Source: UBA5158 sp963692955 (GTDB lineage Bacteria > Pseudomonadota > Gammaproteobacteria > DSM-16500). Taken from it: DNA of 64,000 nt. The DNA lies in contig OY843587.1 in assembly GCA_963692955.1 (NCBI GenBank), positions 2,418,001-2,482,000 on the forward strand. Direction: 5' to 3'. This document shows, one piece after another, positions 60,532 to 64,000 of this stretch. Position 1 is the stretch's first letter, and every line of letters begins with the position of its first letter. Under the pieces are notes generated by a model. It was not told the DNA's origin. It saw only the letters and a program-made list of their open reading frames with translations, and searched no databases. The position numbers and the translations under genes are program-made.

Positions 60532-61131
60532 ATGCAAGAAAACCTGCGCTTAGTCATGCTGACCCTATTTAGCTTAATGGCATTGTGGTTTATAAGCATG
60601 TCGATCAATAGAAATATTTTCATGCATACCGATCGAGAATTCGCCGGCACGGTCCCCTATATCCGGACCGACATCGGCACACAATGCGGCGCCAACTTGA
60701 GCCCCACTCTATTTGTTGAATATAAACTAAATACAAAAGGCCAAATAGTTTATTTGTGCCCGCAAGGTATGTGGCCGATACAAAAACAAGTCGTCGCGAA
60801 TACGCTAACGCCTGAATTGAAACAATTGATGGGCGGCAGCGGGCGATTAGATTTACTTTATCCTACCAATGGCGCACCTACTGCGAATGCTCCCGTCAAC
60901 GGCGTGCCAGCGACCGCTCCTGTAATGTCCGGAGTGCCAACCGGGCCTACCTTAGACACGCAGTCAGCTCCGCACTTAGCCGCGCCCACGTCAGGCCCGA
61001 GCTTAGCACCGCCAAAACAAAATTTAGGTCCACAGCCCGTAATTAACGCTACCTCGCCAAGCGCCAATCCCTTTATCGGCACGCCCGCGGGAACACCGAT
61101 GCCGGCGCCCGCACCCAGTGCTCCGCATTAA
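60532..61131 (+). CDS. Membrane-anchored protein with a Pro/Ala-rich tail
   Basis: Not recognised. ATG 60532 has AAGGA 9 nt upstream. One N-terminal membrane helix (LVMLTLFSLMALWFISMSI) is followed by a compact domain of about 75 residues with two cysteines (IGTQCGANLSPTLF; IVYLCPQGMWPIQKQ). The last 85 residues are an extended Pro/Ala/Thr/Gly-rich tail (APTSGPSLAPPKQNLGPQPV). Topology suggests an inner-membrane anchor with a periplasmic part and a wall-spanning linker. It might belong to an envelope or secretion machine, but I cannot name one. It is 57 bp before the phosphatase gene. Confidence 0.7.
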   Translation: MQENLRLVMLTLFSLMALWFISMSINRNIFMHTDREFAGTVPYIRTDIGTQCGANLSPTLFVEYKLNTKGQIVYLCPQGMWPIQKQVVANTLTPELKQLMGGSGRLDLLYPTNGAPTANAPVNGVPATAPVMSGVPTGPTLDTQSAPHLAAPTSGPSLAPPKQNLGPQPVINATSPSANPFIGTPAGTPMPAPAPSAPH

Positions 61132-61164
61132 TGTTTGCGTGTCCCCGCTTGATTTGTTAAATTC

Positions 61165-61189
61165 CCGGCAACTTTAATTGCTGCCGGAG
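61165..61189 (+). promoter_or_regulatory. Hairpin covering the ribosome site of the phosphatase gene
   Basis: CCGGCA (61165-61170) pairs with TGCCGG (61182-61187), with further pairing possible inside the loop. The GG of the GGAG ribosome site (61186-61189) lies in the stem. No T run follows, so it is not a terminator. Confidence 0.4.
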
Positions 61190-61194
61190 TGGTT

Positions 61195-61851
61195 ATGCAG
61201 AAAAAATTCTTTTGTGCCTTAGTTTTTTCGCTACTAAGTTTTTCCAGCGCTTCTGCTGCGGAATTAGAAAACCTCGACACGCTAAAAGCACAACTCATCA
61301 AATATCATGACACTGGCACTTACGCTAACGATGTAGCCGCGGTGGGCACGACTGCGTTAACTTATTTAAAGCAACGCGTGGCGCGCGCTAAACCAAGCGA
61401 AAAACTCGCAATTATCGTCGATATTGACGAAACTGCCTTGTCGAATTACCGCGCTATGGTGGTCATGGGTTTCGGCGGCACGCTCAAGCAAATCATGGAT
61501 GAAGAAAACAAAGGCACGGACCCGGCGCTAGCGACTACGCTCGCGCTTTATCAATTCGCGAAAGCCAATCATGTCGCCGTGTTTTTTGTCACGGGACGCA
61601 CGCAAAATTATCGCGCGGCAACGGAAAGTAATTTAACGGACGCGGGCTTTAAAAATTTCGATGGCTTAACGATGAAGCCGGAAGACTATCGCGAGCCTTC
61701 CGTTGTGCCTTATAAATCTCTCGCTAGAAAAGCGGTCGCCGATCAAGGTTATACGATCATCTTAAATATCGGCGATCAACAAAGCGATCTAGCGGGCGGT
61801 TACGCGGAAAAGACGTTTAAAATACCTAATCCGTACTACCACATTAATTAG
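61195..61851 (+). CDS. Exported acid phosphatase, HAD class B/C-like
   Basis: ATG 61195 follows GGAG at 5 nt. The 218 residues have a signal peptide (FFCALVFSLLSFSSASAAEL) and the HAD core of the acid phosphatase group (PF03767, e(P4)-like). Motif 1 is IVDIDETALSNYRAM (nucleophile Asp), motif 2 FFVTGRTQNYRAAT, and motif 4 ILNIGDQQSDLAGG. No lipobox cysteine is present at the signal end, unlike lipoprotein e(P4). It likely removes phosphate from nucleotides or other phosphomonoesters in the periplasm. In Legionella relatives such enzymes are known secreted phosphatases. Confidence 0.88.
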   Translation: MQKKFFCALVFSLLSFSSASAAELENLDTLKAQLIKYHDTGTYANDVAAVGTTALTYLKQRVARAKPSEKLAIIVDIDETALSNYRAMVVMGFGGTLKQIMDEENKGTDPALATTLALYQFAKANHVAVFFVTGRTQNYRAATESNLTDAGFKNFDGLTMKPEDYREPSVVPYKSLARKAVADQGYTIILNIGDQQSDLAGGYAEKTFKIPNPYYHIN

Positions 61852-61852
61852 C

Positions 61853-62179
61853 TCAGGAATTGACCTTCATTTGGCATTTTTTATCATCGAACATCAGCGT
61901 AACTTTAGTATCAGCTTTTAGCTTGATGCTGCGCTTGCCGTTCGCTGTAAGACAGGGGATGTCTTTGCCTTTTTTGCGTACGCCGAAGTTATAACTTCCT
62001 TTCGGCATATTATCAGCAGAATAAGAGTGTCCTGGACCGCCGTGTTTTTTCCCATTGACGGTAAAACCAAGCCCAACAATGTTTTCGTTAGTAGAATCTA
62101 CACTGACGGTTATCGCGGAACAAGTAATGTAAGTACAGGTCAAAACCATTGTCAGTAAACCTAAAGTTAATTTGCGCAT
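61853..62179 (-). CDS. Small exported protein, 108 residues
   Basis: Not recognised. Signal peptide LTLGLLTMVLTCTYITCSA, then a small mature domain of about 85 residues with a Gly/Lys-rich pattern (VNGKKHGGPGHSYSADNMPK) and two cysteines likely to pair (DIPCLTANGKRS, DDKKCQMKVN). Beta-rich, basic. It converges on the phosphatase with one base between stops and starts 26 bp beyond miaA on the same strand, so it may be co-transcribed with mutL-miaA. Confidence 0.75.
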   Translation of the reverse strand: MRKLTLGLLTMVLTCTYITCSAITVSVDSTNENIVGLGFTVNGKKHGGPGHSYSADNMPKGSYNFGVRKKGKDIPCLTANGKRSIKLKADTKVTLMFDDKKCQMKVNS

Positions 62180-62205
62180 GACGGCACCTTTTATTGGATA
62201 AACAG

Positions 62206-63150
62206 TTAAATGGAATTTAATCTTGATTTTAAAAACTCATCTATCTTAGCATAGTTTTTAAAAGCCAAACTATCGAAGAATTCAATCGCATTAGGCCAAC
62301 TGCGTAGCCAAGTCATCTGACGTTTAGCTAATTGCCGGGTCGCGATCACGCCGCGCGCTTGCATTTCAGCATGCGTATAATTTCCTAATAAATGCTCCCA
62401 AGCTTGCCGGTAACCGACGGAGCGTATCGACGGCATGTCTAAATTCAAATCGCCGCGCGCGAATAAACCCCGCACTTCATTTAAAAACCCCGCCTGCAAC
62501 ATTGTCGCAAAACGCTGTTCGATACGCGCATGCAAAACTGCACGGTCAAAAGGCGTGACCGCGATATTGATAATGTCGTAATCGGTTAACGGCGTCACCC
62601 CTGCTTGCTGCCAAGCCGTTAAACTTTTACCGGTTAGATCGTAAACCTCTAACGCCCGCTGAATGCGCTGCGCGTCATGCGGGTGAATGCGATCCCCCGC
62701 GGTTTGATCAACCTGCAGCAAGCGTGCGTGCAAGTGCGGCCAACCATAGGCTTGCGCCTCCGCCGTTAACAGCGCGCGTAATTCCGCGTTAGCAGGCGGC
62801 AATTCAGACAGCCCTTTTTGCAGCACGCTGAAATATAACATCGTGCCGCCGACTAATAAGGGGATTTTGCCGCGCGCGGCAATGTCTTTAATTTCGCGCA
62901 GCGCGTCGGCGCGGAACGCGGCCGCGGAATAACTTTCCGTTGGGTCGCGAATGTCGATTAAACGGTGCGGCGCTTGTTTTAAAATGTCAGCGCTAGGTTT
63001 GGCGGTGCCGATATCCATGCCGCGATAGACCATCGCGGAATCGACGCTGATTATTTCGAACGGGAAATTTTCGACTAATTGGACGGCGATCTCCGTTTTA
63101 CCGGCGGCGGTGGGGCCCATTAAACACACGATTTGAGCTGGCGTCGTCAT
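62206..63150 (-). CDS. miaA: tRNA dimethylallyltransferase
   Basis: Transfers dimethylallyl to A37 of tRNAs that read UNN codons, first step to ms2i6A. The 314 residues have the P-loop GPTAAGKTEIA, then SVDSAMVYRGMDIGTAKPS, DIRDPTESYSAAAF, LLVGGTMLYF, and the tRNA-binding stretch IHPHDAQRIQRALEVYDLTG. Near the end come RSVGYRQAWEHL and TRQLAKRQMTWLR. E. coli MiaA is 316 residues. It starts 6 bp after mutL, as in the classical mutL-miaA-hfq cluster, but hfq is not next. Confidence 0.97.
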   Translation of the reverse strand: MTTPAQIVCLMGPTAAGKTEIAVQLVENFPFEIISVDSAMVYRGMDIGTAKPSADILKQAPHRLIDIRDPTESYSAAAFRADALREIKDIAARGKIPLLVGGTMLYFSVLQKGLSELPPANAELRALLTAEAQAYGWPHLHARLLQVDQTAGDRIHPHDAQRIQRALEVYDLTGKSLTAWQQAGVTPLTDYDIINIAVTPFDRAVLHARIEQRFATMLQAGFLNEVRGLFARGDLNLDMPSIRSVGYRQAWEHLLGNYTHAEMQARGVIATRQLAKRQMTWLRSWPNAIEFFDSLAFKNYAKIDEFLKSRLNSI

Positions 63151-63156
63151 AAGTAA

Positions 63157-64000
63157 CTAGCGACCGCGTAAAAATATTTTGTCTAACTCCTGTAAAGATA
63201 ATTCTGTCCAAGTCGGTCTGCCGTGCACGCAGGAACCGTTATTCTCCGTAACTTCCATATCACGTAGCAGACCATTCATTTCCGGCAGCGTTAACCGCCG
63301 CGACGCGCGTATCGCGCCGTGGCAAGCGATCGTACCTAATAAATTATTGATATATTCTTCGCCGCGACGGCTGTTTTCATTCGTCAGCAAATCCGCGGCG
63401 ATGTCGCGGATCAATTCTTCGATATTAGCGTCTCGCAATAAATCCGGCACTTCACGCACCACAACGCTTTCAGGACTCAAGCGCTGCGCTTGAATACCTA
63501 AACGTTCGAACACCGCCGTTTGGGCTTCAATGCAATTCGCTTCACGTTCACTGAGCGTGACGGTATGTGGGATTAATAATGGTTGCGCGACAATTTTTTT
63601 ATCCGCTAAATTTTTTTTGATGCGCTCGTAAACCACGCGCTCATGCGCGGCGTGCGCGTCGACCATGATTAAACCGCGCGCGTTTTGCGCGAGGATATAA
63701 ACTCCGTGCAATTGCGCCAAGGCAAAACCTAGCGGTGGGATTTCAATTGCCGCAACAGACTCCGCGTGCAATTTGCCGTACACCGCCATACTTTCTTGCA
63801 CGCGGAGCGGAGCGGCTGGCGGCTGGGGTTGATATCCCCCGCGCTTGGGCGGCGGCGCGGAAAAACTCGTGCGACTTTCCATGCCGGCTAAAAAATTCGG
63901 TAGCGCGGCGGAAAAACTTTTCACCGCCGGTGAAGCTGTAGTTTCTACCAATTCAGCGTTCGGAAACACCGCGGGCGTTGTCTCGTTGCCGCGTGGCCGC
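63157..64000 (-). CDS. mutL: DNA mismatch repair protein MutL, C-terminal part (5' end outside window)
   Basis: The frame is open to the window edge, so only the C-terminal 280 residues are seen. They include the end of the Pro-rich linker (SAPPPKRGGYQPQPPAAP) and the dimerisation domain. In that domain are LGFALAQLHGVYILAQN, DAHAAHERVVYERI, LLGTIACHGAIRASRRLT and a CVHGRPTW end. The DAHAAHERVVYE stretch fits the D-x-H-A-x2-E-x4-E endonuclease motif of MutL proteins from bacteria that lack MutH, and E. coli MutL does not have it. The ATPase domain lies beyond base 64000. It leads into miaA with a 6-bp gap. Confidence 0.95.
   Translation of the reverse strand, partial: RPRGNETTPAVFPNAELVETTASPAVKSFSAALPNFLAGMESRTSFSAPPPKRGGYQPQPPAAPLRVQESMAVYGKLHAESVAAIEIPPLGFALAQLHGVYILAQNARGLIMVDAHAAHERVVYERIKKNLADKKIVAQPLLIPHTVTLSEREANCIEAQTAVFERLGIQAQRLSPESVVVREVPDLLRDANIEELIRDIAADLLTNENSRRGEEYINNLLGTIACHGAIRASRRLTLPEMNGLLRDMEVTENNGSCVHGRPTWTELSLQELDKIFLRGR

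Noticed and set aside
62206..62220. A further TTAA-N7-TTAA pair on the minus strand, upstream of the small exported protein gene.
   Set aside because: The hexamer eleven bases on is ATAAAA, a poor -10; the site includes the miaA stop codon, and the leader would be too short. It is left out of the proposed PmrA-like group.

Overview
This 64 kb window comes from a gammaproteobacterium, most probably a Legionellales/Coxiellaceae-like intracellular lineage. The gammaproteobacterial signature is clear in the rrn operon (16S-Ile-Ala-23S-5S) and in gene sets such as hflK-hflC-yjeT-purA, gpmI-envC-ctpA and mutL-miaA. The lineage call rests on a recognisable IcmQ (Dot/Icm type IVB secretion) preceded by a small gene in the position of the fast-evolving IcmR functional homologues. 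It is supported by an ankyrin-repeat protein, a tail-anchored protein and a multi-pass membrane protein of effector-like design, and by promoters with a PmrA-like direct repeat. The species cannot be named from the sequence alone.

Layout. 1-17116 (minus): one uninterrupted, 3'-incomplete reading frame of at least 5,705 codons for a giant secreted adhesin, with an FHA/TPS-type N-terminus, two GLUG-rich modules and a long tract of beta-strand repeats. 17.4-20.1 kb: a LOG-family enzyme, a putative tail-anchored effector and a small unknown. 20.3-29.9 kb: a DUF2167 membrane protein, an MFS transporter, a short malic enzyme, rpmE, xthA, glnA, typA, an exported unknown and dtd. 29.9-31.3 kb: a 1.34 kb insertion flanked by an 86-bp duplication of the dtd 3' end, carrying a REP-like element and a frameshifted gene. 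32.0-37.9 kb (minus): the rrn operon with promoter, boxA sites and terminator. 37.9-41.3 kb: tyrS and recG. 41.3-42.0 kb: an island of nested hairpin repeats, then tRNA-Leu(CAG). 42.0-64.0 kb: the classic mutL-miaA-hfq-hflX-hflK-hflC-yjeT-purA cluster, all on the minus strand and in ancestral order, but split twice: by a membrane-protein gene between hflX and hflK, and by about 13 kb between miaA and hfq. That 13 kb block holds the icmQ locus, trmL-mlaA, gpmI-envC-ctpA, an ankyrin protein, an SDR enzyme, RidA, an acid phosphatase and small exported proteins.

How it fits together. Housekeeping functions (translation, repair, nitrogen assimilation, envelope maintenance, membrane proteolysis) are interleaved with host-interaction candidates. 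The most informative non-coding signal is a promoter layout shared by three candidate effector genes: TTAA-N7-TTAA-N11-(-10 hexamer), with the ATG/GTG 34-41 nt further on. This matches the published form of the Coxiella/Legionella PmrA box and links these genes to the icmQ locus. Calls of effector and FIR are inferences from context and design, not from demonstrated homology.
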